From CAYLUN01 sp964386865 (GTDB lineage: Bacteria; Verrucomicrobiota; Kiritimatiellia; RFP12; UBA1067): a DNA stretch of 64,000 nucleotides. The DNA is taken from NCBI GenBank assembly GCA_964386865.1, contig CAYLUN010000003.1, positions 62,001 to 126,000 of the forward strand, written 5' to 3'. Below the pieces are notes generated by a model that was given only the letters and a program-made list of their open reading frames with translations, was not told where the DNA came from and ran no database searches. Both the position numbers and the translations under genes were made by a program. Below are positions 17,977 through 27,671 of the stretch, in pieces (position 1 is the first letter of the stretch; the number at the start of each line of letters is the position of its first letter).

Positions 17977-20484
17977 ATGAAGACCTTCCGACACGTCCTC
18001 GCCGGCGCCGCACTGCTGTGCGCGGCCGCGACCGCCAGCCGGGCAGAGACGAACAGTTTTGAGTTTCAGCGTCGCGAGTTGGCCTTCCCGAGCAAGCAGG
18101 GCGGCTCGTTCTTCGGCCAGTCAGGAGGCGCGCTGATTGTCGGCGGCGGCCTGCAGCATGACTTCGGGCCGAACGGGAAGCTGTTCGTGCAGCCGGCCGG
18201 CGAAAAAGAGTGGCGGGCCTTCGAATTGAAGACGCCTGTGACGCTGCCGGGCTACGTGACCGGGACGCTCACGGAGAACGGCAAGAGCGTGACAAAGGTG
18301 TTTGTCGTTGGCGGCGCGGCCGCGAAAGGCGTTACGGACAAGGTGCAGGTGCTGGAGTGGCGAGACGGCGCGCTGCGGCAGTTGGAGCTGCCGCCGCTGC
18401 CGGTAGCCGTGTCGGGCGCGGGCGTGGGCTTCTTTGAAGATCAGCCGGAGAAGCAGCTTTATGTGGTGGGCGGACTGGCGGAAGCCGGGCTGTCACGGCG
18501 CATGTTTAGGTACGCCTTCGGAGCAGCGGCGCCAGCGTGGGAGGAGCTGCCGCCACTGCCGGGTGAGGGGCGGATGCTTCCCGGAGTCATCTGCTTTTAC
18601 AACGACGTGCACGTCTTCGGCGGAATCGACGCGGCAAAAGTACCGATCACACAGTCGTTTGCGTATCGGTGGAAAGTGATCGACGGCACGACCTTTACCG
18701 GCTGGCGCGAACTCGCGCCATTGCCTCTGCCGCTCGGAGCGCCGCTCGTGTTTCAGACCGGCCAGGTGCACGCCGGCCTCGCGGGCGGCATAACGAAGGA
18801 CGCGCACAGCGACGTCATCTGGAGCTACCACAACGTCACCGACACGTGGGTCGCGAAAGGCGCGCTGCCGGAATCCCTGGCCAGCGGCGCGGTGCTGAAG
18901 ATGGACGGGAAACAGGTGCTCGTCGCGCCGAAGGGAGACGGGGTGGCGGCGTTCGACATGACCCTGCGCCGCACGGTGAAGAGCCTGTCCGGCTGGGACT
19001 ACGTGTTCCTGCTGGGATACTTTCTCGTGGTGGCGTTTGCTGGCATCTGGTATGCGCACCGGCAAAAGAGCACGGCGTCGTTCGCGCTCGGCGACCGCAA
19101 GGTGCCGTGGTGGATGGCGGGCATCAGCATGTTTGCGACGGGCGCGAGCAGCATCAGCTTCATGGCGATTCCGGCGCAGGCGTTCCGCACGAGCTGGCTG
19201 TGGGCGTTCCCGTGGCTGATGCTGATCCCGCTCTTTTTTGTCGAGGCGTATATCATCTATCCGCTGATCCGCAAACTCAGCATCACCTCGACCTACGAAT
19301 ATTTGGAGCGGCGCTTCCACCCGTCGTTGCGCTACATCGCCAGCGCGCAGTGCATCGCGCTGCAGACGTTCGGACGGATGAACATGGTCCTGCTGCTGCC
19401 AGCCTTGGCGATCGCGGCGGTAACGGGGCTCGACGTGGTGTACAGCGTGCTGCTGATGGGCGTGGTGACCACGGTCTACACGGCCAAGGGCGGCTTGAAG
19501 GCCGTGATCCTGACGGAGATGATCCAAGGCATTACGATGCTCCTCGGCGTGAGCCTGATGATCGTGCTGGCCATCACCGGCCTGCGCGGCGGGTGGGGCG
19601 ACTTCGTGGAGATCGGCACGCGTTTCCATAAGTTCGACACGGGCATCTGGTCGCTGGATCTGACCGCGCCGATCTTCTGGCTGATCATCCTGACGCCCAT
19701 CCTGAACAAGCTGGCGTTCGCGGCGGATCAGCCTGTGGTGCAGCGCGTCTTCGCGACACCGCTGAAGGACGTGCGCAAGCTGGCCGGGATGTTTCTGGTG
19801 TGCAGCGTCGCCATTCCGTTCATGGTGAACCTCGCCGGCATCGGAGCGTTCGCCTACTTCCACCAGCACCCGACGCAACTCGACCTGGCCATGACGAACG
19901 ACCAGATCATCCCGCTCTACATTGTACAACGCCTGCCGATCGGCTTCGCGGGACTGATCATCGCGGCGCTCTTCGCTGCCGCCGCCTCGGCGCTGGCTGG
20001 AAGCATGAACAGCGTCGCCACGATCTTCACGGAAGATTTCTACCGCAAGATGAAGAAGGGTGCTTCGGATCACGAGCGGCTGGTCGTAATGCGCATCGCG
20101 TCCGTCGTCTCGGGGCTGGTCGCGACCGCCTGCGCCCTCTACATGGCCAAGATGAACATGCGTTCCCTCTTCCAAACGTGGAATGAACTTTTCGCGCTAC
20201 TCGGCGGCGGTTTTCTGGGCGTATTCATTCTCGGCATCTTTACGCATCGGACCCACGCGATCGGCGCGTTCACGGGCGCGGTGGCGAGCATCGCGGTGAC
20301 CGTCTTGGTCAAGAAGTTCACGGCCCTGCACTGGTACGGCTACATGCCGGCTGCGGTCATCGCCTGCGTCGCGATCGGCTATGTCGTCAGCCTGCTGGTG
20401 CCGGGGCGCAAGAAGGACTTGGCCGGATTGACGGTCTTTGACATCAAGCGGGATTTGTCCGAACAGGAACACGAAGCTTCATAA
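17977..20484 (+). CDS. Kelch (cyclically permuted mutarotase) - sodium:solute symporter fusion
   Basis: This is an 835-residue protein. The ATG at 17977 follows GGAGC. A signal peptide (MKTFRHVLAGAALLCAAATASRA) is followed by a kelch beta-propeller of the YjhT/NanM mutarotase type to about residue 330, with repeats such as KVFVVGGAA, QLYVVGGLAEAG and DVHVFGGIDAA. A sodium symporter with about 13 membrane segments then begins at GWDYVFLLGYFLVVAFAG. SSS features include GISMFATGASSISFMAIPAQAF and LAFAADQPVVQRVFAT. The propeller would sit on the outer face of the inner membrane and could convert the sugar anomer before transport. Sialic acid is the classic substrate of such mutarotases, but the neighbours suggest a plant- or algal-type sugar. 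It sits between two glycosidase genes in one operon. Confidence 0.88.
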   Translation: MKTFRHVLAGAALLCAAATASRAETNSFEFQRRELAFPSKQGGSFFGQSGGALIVGGGLQHDFGPNGKLFVQPAGEKEWRAFELKTPVTLPGYVTGTLTENGKSVTKVFVVGGAAAKGVTDKVQVLEWRDGALRQLELPPLPVAVSGAGVGFFEDQPEKQLYVVGGLAEAGLSRRMFRYAFGAAAPAWEELPPLPGEGRMLPGVICFYNDVHVFGGIDAAKVPITQSFAYRWKVIDGTTFTGWRELAPLPLPLGAPLVFQTGQVHAGLAGGITKDAHSDVIWSYHNVTDTWVAKGALPESLASGAVLKMDGKQVLVAPKGDGVAAFDMTLRRTVKSLSGWDYVFLLGYFLVVAFAGIWYAHRQKSTASFALGDRKVPWWMAGISMFATGASSISFMAIPAQAFRTSWLWAFPWLMLIPLFFVEAYIIYPLIRKLSITSTYEYLERRFHPSLRYIASAQCIALQTFGRMNMVLLLPALAIAAVTGLDVVYSVLLMGVVTTVYTAKGGLKAVILTEMIQGITMLLGVSLMIVLAITGLRGGWGDFVEIGTRFHKFDTGIWSLDLTAPIFWLIILTPILNKLAFAADQPVVQRVFATPLKDVRKLAGMFLVCSVAIPFMVNLAGIGAFAYFHQHPTQLDLAMTNDQIIPLYIVQRLPIGFAGLIIAALFAAAASALAGSMNSVATIFTEDFYRKMKKGASDHERLVVMRIASVVSGLVATACALYMAKMNMRSLFQTWNELFALLGGGFLGVFILGIFTHRTHAIGAFTGAVASIAVTVLVKKFTALHWYGYMPAAVIACVAIGYVVSLLVPGRKKDLAGLTVFDIKRDLSEQEHEAS

Positions 20485-20492
20485 GGCCCGCC

Positions 20493-22028
20493 ATGGACAT
20501 ACGCTGGCAGACGCACTTAAAAATGGGTTATCCTTGGTCGCCCGATCAGGGGGACGGAACATTCCGCAACCCGGTCCTCCACGCGGATTACTCGGATCCC
20601 GATGTCCTCCGGCACGGCGACGATTTCTGGCTTGTCGCCTCGAGCTTCACCAGCACGCCGGGGCTGCCTATTCTGCACTCGCGCGACTTGGTGAACTGGA
20701 CGATCAGAAACCATGCGATTAAGAACCTGCCGCATCCGCGTTTCCGCGAGGTTCAGCCCGGCTGCGGCGTCTGGGCGCCCGCGCTCCGCTTTCATGCGGG
20801 CCGGTTCTGGATCTTCTTCCCGATGCCGGACGAGGGCATCTACGTGGTGAGCGCGGACGACCCGGCGGGGACGTGGAGCGAGCCGTGGTGCCTGCAGGAG
20901 GCGAAGGGGTGGATCGACCCCTGTCCGTTCTGGGACGATGACGGGAAAGCCTATTTCGTGCATGCCTATGCCAACTCGCGCGCGGGCAAGAAGGAGCGCA
21001 TCCACATCCGGCCGATGTCGCCGGACTGCACGCGCCTGCTGGGCGAGGGCCAAGAGGTCATCCATGCGCCGCACCATGCGTATCTGGAAGGGCCGAAGGT
21101 CCACAAGCTCAACGGCTGGTACTATATCCTCGCGCCCGGCGGCGGCGTGCCGCAGGGCTGGCAGGTCGTCTTCCGCTCGCGGAGTCTGTTTGGGCCCTAC
21201 GAAGAGAAGGTGGTACTTGAAAAGGGCTCCACACCGATCAATGGCCCGCATCAGGGCGCACTCGTGGATCTGCCGAATGGCGAGTGGTGGTTTCTGCACT
21301 TCCAGGATGCTGGAGCGTACGGACGGATCGTCCACATGCAGCCGGTGGTCTGGAAAGACAACTGGCCGCTGATGGGCGTGGACTACGATGGTAACGGAGA
21401 GGGCGAGCCTGTGCCGGCGTGGCGCAAGCCGGCAGTTGCCGGATCAGTGCCCGTAGCCGCGCCGCAGACCAGCGACGATTTCAACGCATCGAAGCTGGGG
21501 TTGCAGTGGCAGTGGCAGGCCAACCACGACGAGGACTGGTATTCCCTGGCGGCGCGTCCGGGCTGGCTCCGGCTCTATGCGCAGCCGGCCGCGGCGGGCC
21601 TCGACCTCGGCTTGACGCCCGCCCTGCTGATGCAGAAATTTCCGGCGCGCGCCTTCACGGTCGAAACCCTGCTCGACATCCGGCCGGCAGGCGCGCGGGG
21701 CCTTGCGGGCCTCGCGGTTGTCGGCGGTGGCGAGAGCGCCGCGCTCGCATACGATGGCGGCGCCTGTGTGCTGATGATCAAGGGTCAGCCGCTCGTGGCG
21801 AATCCGGTCTCCGGGGGCTCGCTCCGGCTGCGTGTCTCCGTGGACGAAACCGCCACCTGCCGCTTCAGCTGGGCTGCTGAAGCGGGCCCCTTCATCATGC
21901 TGCCGCAGGTCTTTCAGGCCAAGCACGGCGGCTGGATGGGCGCCAAGGCCGGGCTATTCTGTTTGTCGATCGAGCCCGCGAGCCGCACGGCTCATGCTGA
22001 CTTTGATTACGTCAGGTTCTCACCATGA
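20493..22028 (+). CDS. Glycoside hydrolase family 43 protein with C-terminal beta-sandwich, cytoplasmic
   Basis: This is a 511-residue protein. The ATG at 20493 has AAGG upstream and there is no signal peptide. The five-bladed propeller occupies about residues 20-315, with the GH43 residues in expected order: general base Asp35 in HADYSDPDVLR, pKa modulator Asp142 in GWIDPCPFWDDDG and general acid Glu199 in HAYLEGPKVHK. Residues about 330-510 form a second beta-sandwich, as in xylosidase/arabinofuranosidase subfamilies such as GH43_12. The expected reaction is exo-hydrolysis of beta-xylosyl or alpha-arabinofuranosyl ends from imported oligosaccharides. It lies 8 bases after the symporter fusion and overlaps the next gene by 4 bases, so the genes are translationally coupled. 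Confidence 0.92.
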   Translation: MDIRWQTHLKMGYPWSPDQGDGTFRNPVLHADYSDPDVLRHGDDFWLVASSFTSTPGLPILHSRDLVNWTIRNHAIKNLPHPRFREVQPGCGVWAPALRFHAGRFWIFFPMPDEGIYVVSADDPAGTWSEPWCLQEAKGWIDPCPFWDDDGKAYFVHAYANSRAGKKERIHIRPMSPDCTRLLGEGQEVIHAPHHAYLEGPKVHKLNGWYYILAPGGGVPQGWQVVFRSRSLFGPYEEKVVLEKGSTPINGPHQGALVDLPNGEWWFLHFQDAGAYGRIVHMQPVVWKDNWPLMGVDYDGNGEGEPVPAWRKPAVAGSVPVAAPQTSDDFNASKLGLQWQWQANHDEDWYSLAARPGWLRLYAQPAAAGLDLGLTPALLMQKFPARAFTVETLLDIRPAGARGLAGLAVVGGGESAALAYDGGACVLMIKGQPLVANPVSGGSLRLRVSVDETATCRFSWAAEAGPFIMLPQVFQAKHGGWMGAKAGLFCLSIEPASRTAHADFDYVRFSP

Positions 22029-25000
22029 ATACGATTGTCGAGTCACGTGTGTCAGGCCTTATCGAACACGGTGCGCAGACGCGGCCCGCGCCTACGCGCA
22101 GGCGTATCGCTGCGCTGGCCGCCGCGCTGTGCGGAGCGGCCGCGGCCGGCGACTTGAACTTCAGCGATCCAGCCGCTGTCAGCCCGATGCCGAAGGGATC
22201 CGCGGGGCTGGCCGACCGCTCTCCCGGGCTGGACGCGCTGCCTGGCTTCAAGAGCCCGCCGCCGGGCTTCGGCGCGGTGCCGTTCTACTGGTGGCTCGGC
22301 GATCCGCTCACGAAGGAGCGCTTGAAGTGGGAGCTGAAGCAGATGGAGGGGATGGGCGTATCCGGCTATCAGATCAACTACGCGCACTCCGACTCGGGCG
22401 GGCGCTCGTACGGCCTCACGATGCCCAGCGAGCCGGCGCTCTTCTCCGAGGCGTGGTGGTCATTGACCGGCTGGTTCATGGAGCAGGCCAAGAGGCAGGG
22501 CGCGGGCGTCAGCCTCAGCGACTACACGCTCGGCTTCGGCCAGGGCTGGTGCGTGGACCGGATCCTGCGCGAGCATCCCGAGGTCAGGGGCATGGTGCTG
22601 CGCATGGGCAAGGACGGAACGGTCGCGCCGGAGACGGTTCCGTGGTCGTTGAACCCCATGCACCCCATGTCCGGAAAATGGTACGCGGAGGCGTTCTTCG
22701 GTCCGTTCGAGCGCCGCTTCCCCGGCGAGGGCGGAAAGGGGCTGAACTTCTTCTTTTCGGACGAGCTGGGGTTCGGCGTGAGCGGACGCCTCTGGTCCCC
22801 GGCGTTCGCCGAGGAGTTTAAAAAGCGAAAGGGCTACGATATCACGCCGGAACTGCCCGCGCTCTTCAAGGATGTCGGACCGCGCACGCCGAAGGTCCGG
22901 CTCGACTACAACGACGTTGTGGTCGCGCTGAGCGAAGAGGGGTTCTTCAAGCCGGTCTTCGACTGGCACCAGCAGCGCGGTATGATCATGGGCTGCGACC
23001 ATGGCGGCCGCGGCCGCAACGTGGTCGAGTTCGGCGACTACTTCCGCACGCAGCGCTGGAATCAGGGCCCGGGCGCGGACCAGCCCGGCCTCGGCAAGAA
23101 TCTGATCAAGGCCAAAGTGGCCGCGTCGATCGCACACCTGTACGAGCGTCCGCGCGTTTGGCTCGAAGGCTACTACGGCAGCGGCTGGGGAACGACCTCA
23201 GCGGGCGTGGTCGACGCGACCTTCGCCAACTACGCGATGGGTTTCAACCTGCTCGGCATCCACGGCATGTACTACGCCACGCACGGCGGCTGGTGGGAGT
23301 GGGCTCCGCCGGACAACACCTTCCGCATGCCGTACTGGAAGCACCTGCGCGGCTTCATGGGCTGCGTCGAGCGCCTCAGCTACCTGCTCAGCCAGGGCGT
23401 CCACCGGTGCGACGTCGCAATCCTCTATCCGGTGGCGGCGGTGGAGGCCGACATGGGCGGACAAGAGGCCGTCAAGACCGCCTTCGCAGCGGGCGAGCAG
23501 CTCTACGCCAAGGGCGTGGATTTCGACTTCATGGACTTCGAGTCGCTGGCCCGCGCCAAGGTCGTCGGCCCGGAGCTTCACGTGTCCGGCGAGATCTACC
23601 GCGCGCTTGTTCTGCCGGCCATGCGGGCCGCGCGCCACTCGACCTTGGAGAAGGCCCTCGCGTTTCACCGCGCAGGCGGGGTCGTCATCGGCCTCGGCGC
23701 GCTGCCCGAAGCCAGCGACCGCGCCGGCCGCGACGACCCGGAAGTCGCCGCGCTGGTGAAGGCCCTGTTCCCGAAGGGCGCAGCCGCGGATGCCTTCGCC
23801 GCGCTGCCGCCGAGCCGCGACTATACGGGCCCCGGCATGGTGCAGCACCGCAAGGTTGGGCCGCGCGATCTCTACGTTCTGTACGGCGCGCCGCAGGGCA
23901 GCCTCTGTACGTTCCGCGCCTCTGGCCGCGCCGAGCTGTGGGACCCCTGGGCCGGCGCCACGTCGCCGCTGGGCGTCCGCTCGCAGGCCGGCGGCTACAC
24001 GGAGCTGGCGCTGCCGCTGACCGAGAAGGAGATCCAGCTGATCGTGTTCTCGCCCGGCGATCCGGTAGCGGCGCGGGCAGAGGCCGCGACGGCCGCGACG
24101 CGGATACCTGTCGAGGGCGACTGGGAGTTCGAGCTGCAGCCGACGAGCGACAACCGGTTCGGCGACTTCCACTGGCCGCCGACGCCGGACAAGGTCGGCG
24201 CGGAGGTGCGGCAGCTCTGGTACTGCGAGGGCGACGCGACGAACGGCCCGTGGAGCCGGGTCACCTGTTCGTTCGGCCCGCAGTTCCGCAAATCGCTTGA
24301 GGCGCCTCCGGGCAAGGGCGGGACGCCGTACGCGTTCTCGTGGCGCTGGGGGCTCGAGAGTGATCCGGGGCATCAAGGTTACCACGGGCTCAAGGCGGAG
24401 CTGCATGACGACCTCTTCGCGCTCGGCACGCCCAAGCCGAACGCCAAACATATGCCGGACACCGTGCGCTACGAGGCCGAGGGCCGCAGCACCTTCCTTT
24501 CGACCGCTGTGTTGGCACCGCACGCGATGCCCGCCTATGCGCTGACGGGCGCGCTGAAGCCGTCCCGCGTCTGGCTCAACGGCGCGGCGGTAGCCGGCGA
24601 CGCGCTCCAGCTGAAGGCGGGCCCCAACCCGCTCGTGCTGGAGTACGACAGGCCCGGCCGCACGTACTACGTCGTTTCGTCGCAGCCTCCAAAGCGGGGC
24701 GCGGAAGCGGACGGCGACGCTTTCTCGCCGGCGGCGTACTGGATCTGGCACCCGGGCGGGCCGGCCAACGGCGAACGCTGGTTCCGCAAGGCGTTCGAGC
24801 TGGACAAGGTTCCCGAGCAGGCCCGGCTTCGCATCACCTGCGACAACGGGTACAGCGTGTCCCTCAACGGCCAGCCGGTCGGCTCGGGCGGCCGCTGGGA
24901 GGTCGTGCAGGAGTACGACGTGGCCCGGATGCTGCGCGCGGGGCGCAACGAGATCGCGGTGAAGGCCAGCAACACCGGCGCGTCCGCGGGGCTGATCGCC

Positions 25001-25846
25001 GAGCTGACGGCCGGCGCGACGCGCGTCGCGACGGACCGGAGCTGGCTGGCTTCGAAGGATGCGGCGGGCCCTGTGGTCAATGCGGAGCAGGTGTCCGCCT
25101 TCCGCGGCAGCCTCTGGTATGACCATCCGCAGGGGCCGCCGAAGCTGGTGAAGGCGGACGCCGTCGAGCAGCCGGCGTTCAAGCCGAGCCCGCTGGCGAC
25201 GCGCTGGTGGAACAGCGCGGACGTGCTGCCGTTCGACGTGCGGCCGGACGAGCCGGCTCCGGTCGGCTGGTACCGCTTCGTCTCGCCGCCCGGCCTGCGC
25301 GCCATGACCGTCGCGGCGCGGGGCCGCGTGCAGGCGTGGGCCGACGGGCAGGCGCTGACGCCGTCCGGCAACGGCCGGCTCGTTGTCGCGAAGCCCGCGG
25401 CGCACCCCGTGACGGTCGCGCTGCGGATCGAGCAGGAGCGCGGCTGCTACGGCGGCGCGGCCCTGCCCGAGCCGATCCGGCTGGAGTGCGGCGGCGGCAG
25501 CATGGCGCCCGGCGACTGGTCAAAGAACGAGGGGCTGCTGTGCTACTCGGGCGGCGCGTGGTACCGCAAGTCCGTCACGCTGCCTGCGGCGCAGCGGGCG
25601 GTTCTGAATCTCGGCGACGTGGCCGCCTCGGCCGAGGTGCGCGTGAACGGCAAGCCCGCCGGGATCAAAGTGGCGCCGCCCTGGACGCTGGACATCACGC
25701 CCTTCGTCAAGGCGGGCGAGAACCGCATCGAGGTGCTGGTCTGCAACACCTTGGCAAACCACTACACCACGGTGCCGACCGGCTACCGCGGCAGCACCGC
25801 CTCAGGCCTGCTGGGCCCGGTGCAGGTCGAGGTCACGGAGCGCTAG
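22025..25846 (+). CDS. GH106-like alpha-L-rhamnosidase, secreted
   Basis: This is a 1273-residue protein. Its ATG overlaps the stop of the GH43 gene in ATGA. A long basic N-terminus (PAPTRRRIAALAAALCGAAAAG) looks like an export signal. The GH106 start GFGAVPFYWWLGDPLTKERLKWELKQM is followed by MEGMGVSGYQINYAHSD, FFFSDELGFG, RVWLEGYYGSGWGTT and a region of beta domains. Two galactose-binding-like domains near residues 900-990 and 1150-1270 (AEVRVNGKPAGIKVAPPWTLDITPFV) are typical of GH2/GH106 architectures. It would release terminal alpha-L-rhamnose from a polysaccharide or oligosaccharide. Being exported while its operon partners GH43 and the six-hairpin enzyme are not suggests a split between outside and inside steps. 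Catalytic glutamates cannot be assigned with certainty by eye. Confidence 0.85.
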   Translation: MNTIVESRVSGLIEHGAQTRPAPTRRRIAALAAALCGAAAAGDLNFSDPAAVSPMPKGSAGLADRSPGLDALPGFKSPPPGFGAVPFYWWLGDPLTKERLKWELKQMEGMGVSGYQINYAHSDSGGRSYGLTMPSEPALFSEAWWSLTGWFMEQAKRQGAGVSLSDYTLGFGQGWCVDRILREHPEVRGMVLRMGKDGTVAPETVPWSLNPMHPMSGKWYAEAFFGPFERRFPGEGGKGLNFFFSDELGFGVSGRLWSPAFAEEFKKRKGYDITPELPALFKDVGPRTPKVRLDYNDVVVALSEEGFFKPVFDWHQQRGMIMGCDHGGRGRNVVEFGDYFRTQRWNQGPGADQPGLGKNLIKAKVAASIAHLYERPRVWLEGYYGSGWGTTSAGVVDATFANYAMGFNLLGIHGMYYATHGGWWEWAPPDNTFRMPYWKHLRGFMGCVERLSYLLSQGVHRCDVAILYPVAAVEADMGGQEAVKTAFAAGEQLYAKGVDFDFMDFESLARAKVVGPELHVSGEIYRALVLPAMRAARHSTLEKALAFHRAGGVVIGLGALPEASDRAGRDDPEVAALVKALFPKGAAADAFAALPPSRDYTGPGMVQHRKVGPRDLYVLYGAPQGSLCTFRASGRAELWDPWAGATSPLGVRSQAGGYTELALPLTEKEIQLIVFSPGDPVAARAEAATAATRIPVEGDWEFELQPTSDNRFGDFHWPPTPDKVGAEVRQLWYCEGDATNGPWSRVTCSFGPQFRKSLEAPPGKGGTPYAFSWRWGLESDPGHQGYHGLKAELHDDLFALGTPKPNAKHMPDTVRYEAEGRSTFLSTAVLAPHAMPAYALTGALKPSRVWLNGAAVAGDALQLKAGPNPLVLEYDRPGRTYYVVSSQPPKRGAEADGDAFSPAAYWIWHPGGPANGERWFRKAFELDKVPEQARLRITCDNGYSVSLNGQPVGSGGRWEVVQEYDVARMLRAGRNEIAVKASNTGASAGLIAELTAGATRVATDRSWLASKDAAGPVVNAEQVSAFRGSLWYDHPQGPPKLVKADAVEQPAFKPSPLATRWWNSADVLPFDVRPDEPAPVGWYRFVSPPGLRAMTVAARGRVQAWADGQALTPSGNGRLVVAKPAAHPVTVALRIEQERGCYGGAALPEPIRLECGGGSMAPGDWSKNEGLLCYSGGAWYRKSVTLPAAQRAVLNLGDVAASAEVRVNGKPAGIKVAPPWTLDITPFVKAGENRIEVLVCNTLANHYTTVPTGYRGSTASGLLGPVQVEVTER

Positions 25847-25856
25847 GCGGAGCAGG

Positions 25857-27554
25857 ATGAACGGCACGCGATACATCTTGGACATGGTGCACCACAACCC
25901 CGGCGAGCCGCCGTTTCAGAGCGCGTTTCTCGATCCGGCGCACCTCGCGGACTACGGGTTCAACGGCCAGGTGTTCAAACACATCAATTGCGTCGCCACC
26001 TTCGACAGGCTGGGGCTGAACCTGTTCCTGGCCGGTTCGCCCGAGCGCGCGTGGCTCGACCGGTTAACGGCTCAGGTCGAGCGCGAGATTGCTGCGGCAA
26101 AGGACAAGGGGCTCAGCGTGTTTTACCACGTGGACCTCTTTGTCCTGCCCAAGCGCCTGGTCGAGGCTTTCAAGGGCGAGATCTGCGATCCCGAGACGGG
26201 GCGCGTTCTCTTGAACCGGCCCAAGACGCTGGAGCTTCACCGGGTTCTGTTCGACGAGCTGTGCGAGCGGTTTCCGCAGGTGGACGGCTACATCATTCGC
26301 GTCGGTGAAACCTATCTGTTCGATACGCCGTATCATCAAGGCAACGGTCCCATTCCGCGCATCGGCCCGGTCTGGACGCCGACCTACCTTTACGATGAGA
26401 CGCTTGGGAAAGCGCCTTACGAGCCGCGGTGGTCGAGCATTCAGGCTGACGCCTATGTGACGCTCCTTCGCTTTCTGCGCGACGAGCTTTGCGTCAAGCA
26501 CGGCAAAACGCTGATGTTTCGCACATGGGATATTTTCCCTGACAAGCTGCACGCCCGGCTCGACCACTACTTGGACGTGACGGACCGCGTGGAGCCGCAC
26601 CCAAAGCTCCTCTTTTCGATCAAGCACACCGCGCTCGACTTCTGGAGGCGCGTCAAGTTCAACGAGTGCCTGACGCGCGGCAAACACGGGCAGCTCATCG
26701 AAGTGCAGTGCCAGCGCGAATACGAGGGCAAGGGTGCCTATCCGAACTACGTGATGGACGGCGTCATCAACGGCTTCGAGGAGAACGCGGTCAAGGTCGG
26801 ACTTAAAGATCTTATCGGGCATCCGCTCATCCGGGGCGTTTACGGCTGGTCGCGCGGCGGCGGCTGGTACGGGCCCTACATCAAGGACGAACTGTGGCCC
26901 GACCTCAACGCGTATGTGCTTGCCCAGTTCGTCCGTGACCCCACCCGTTCGGAGGAGGCGATCTTCCGCAGTTATGCCGCCGACCGGCTCGGACTTGCGG
27001 CTGACGACAGCGAGCGTTTCCGGCAGCTCTGCCTGCTTTCCGCGCGGGCGATTCTCAAAGGGCGCTGCTGCGAAGCGTTCGACCGTGCGCTGGGTGAGTC
27101 GGTCCTGCCCACCGCCGCCTGGATGCGCGACGACCGGCTCGGCGGGGAACGCCAGCTTGCGAAGGTCTTTGATTACCTGGCAGCGCATGATTGGTTTGCG
27201 GAGGCACTCAGCGAGAAAGAGGAGGCGGTTCAGCTCTGGACACAGCTTACAGACCTCGCCCGGAACATCCAGTGGTCGGCCGGTGAACGAGGTGAATTCG
27301 CAAGAGTCTCCGCCGAGTACGGGCTGCGGCTTTTTACACTTGTGTACCATGGCTGGCGCGTGCTCGTTGCGAAGCGGCTTGACGACAGGCTCGAAATGCA
27401 AGCCGCCATCGGCGATTACGATGCAGCGTGGAAGGAGTATCGCACACTCGGGGCAGATCCCCTGTGCTCATCGTTGTACGAGGGTCGGTATTTCGGTTTG
27501 CCCAACGCGCCTGCCGAGCCGGGGCTTGACGAAGCTGTGGAGCAGTGCCGCTAG
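25857..27554 (+). CDS. Putative GH67-like (alpha-glucuronidase-type) TIM-barrel protein, cytoplasmic
   Basis: This is a 565-residue protein from the ATG at 25857, 10 bases after the rhamnosidase stop and with GGAG upstream. No signal peptide is seen. Segments suggest a TIM barrel with acidic active-site strands: VDGYIIRVGETYLFDTPYHQ, KTLMFRTWDIFPDK, QLIEVQCQREYEGKGAYPNY and RGVYGWSRGGGWYGPY. This resembles alpha-glucuronidase (GH67/GH115) relatives seen in Bacteroidetes and PVC bacteria. The C-terminal 200 residues are helical. It is the last gene of the operon that starts at 15650. A role in removing uronic acid or another residue from imported oligosaccharides is plausible, but the family assignment is from remembered pattern only and needs a profile search. 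Confidence 0.5.
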   Translation: MNGTRYILDMVHHNPGEPPFQSAFLDPAHLADYGFNGQVFKHINCVATFDRLGLNLFLAGSPERAWLDRLTAQVEREIAAAKDKGLSVFYHVDLFVLPKRLVEAFKGEICDPETGRVLLNRPKTLELHRVLFDELCERFPQVDGYIIRVGETYLFDTPYHQGNGPIPRIGPVWTPTYLYDETLGKAPYEPRWSSIQADAYVTLLRFLRDELCVKHGKTLMFRTWDIFPDKLHARLDHYLDVTDRVEPHPKLLFSIKHTALDFWRRVKFNECLTRGKHGQLIEVQCQREYEGKGAYPNYVMDGVINGFEENAVKVGLKDLIGHPLIRGVYGWSRGGGWYGPYIKDELWPDLNAYVLAQFVRDPTRSEEAIFRSYAADRLGLAADDSERFRQLCLLSARAILKGRCCEAFDRALGESVLPTAAWMRDDRLGGERQLAKVFDYLAAHDWFAEALSEKEEAVQLWTQLTDLARNIQWSAGERGEFARVSAEYGLRLFTLVYHGWRVLVAKRLDDRLEMQAAIGDYDAAWKEYRTLGADPLCSSLYEGRYFGLPNAPAEPGLDEAVEQCR

Positions 27555-27671
27555 GCAGGCAGAGCGTCGTTACTGGGATGAGGGGAGCTTCAGGCACACT
27601 GGCTGGAGTATGTACATTGATTTCTTGATGCGGTTATCCTGAAGCGGTTCACCTGAAAGAAGGTCAGTGAA

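Noticed and set aside
15599..18013. An 804-codon minus-strand open frame across the six-hairpin gene
   Set aside because: It is an antisense shadow; the plus-strand product has recognisable domains and operon spacing.
17977..20484. Calling the kelch-symporter as two separate genes
   Set aside because: The frame is continuous with no internal start or ribosome-binding site at the junction, and the same fusion is known in PVC bacteria.
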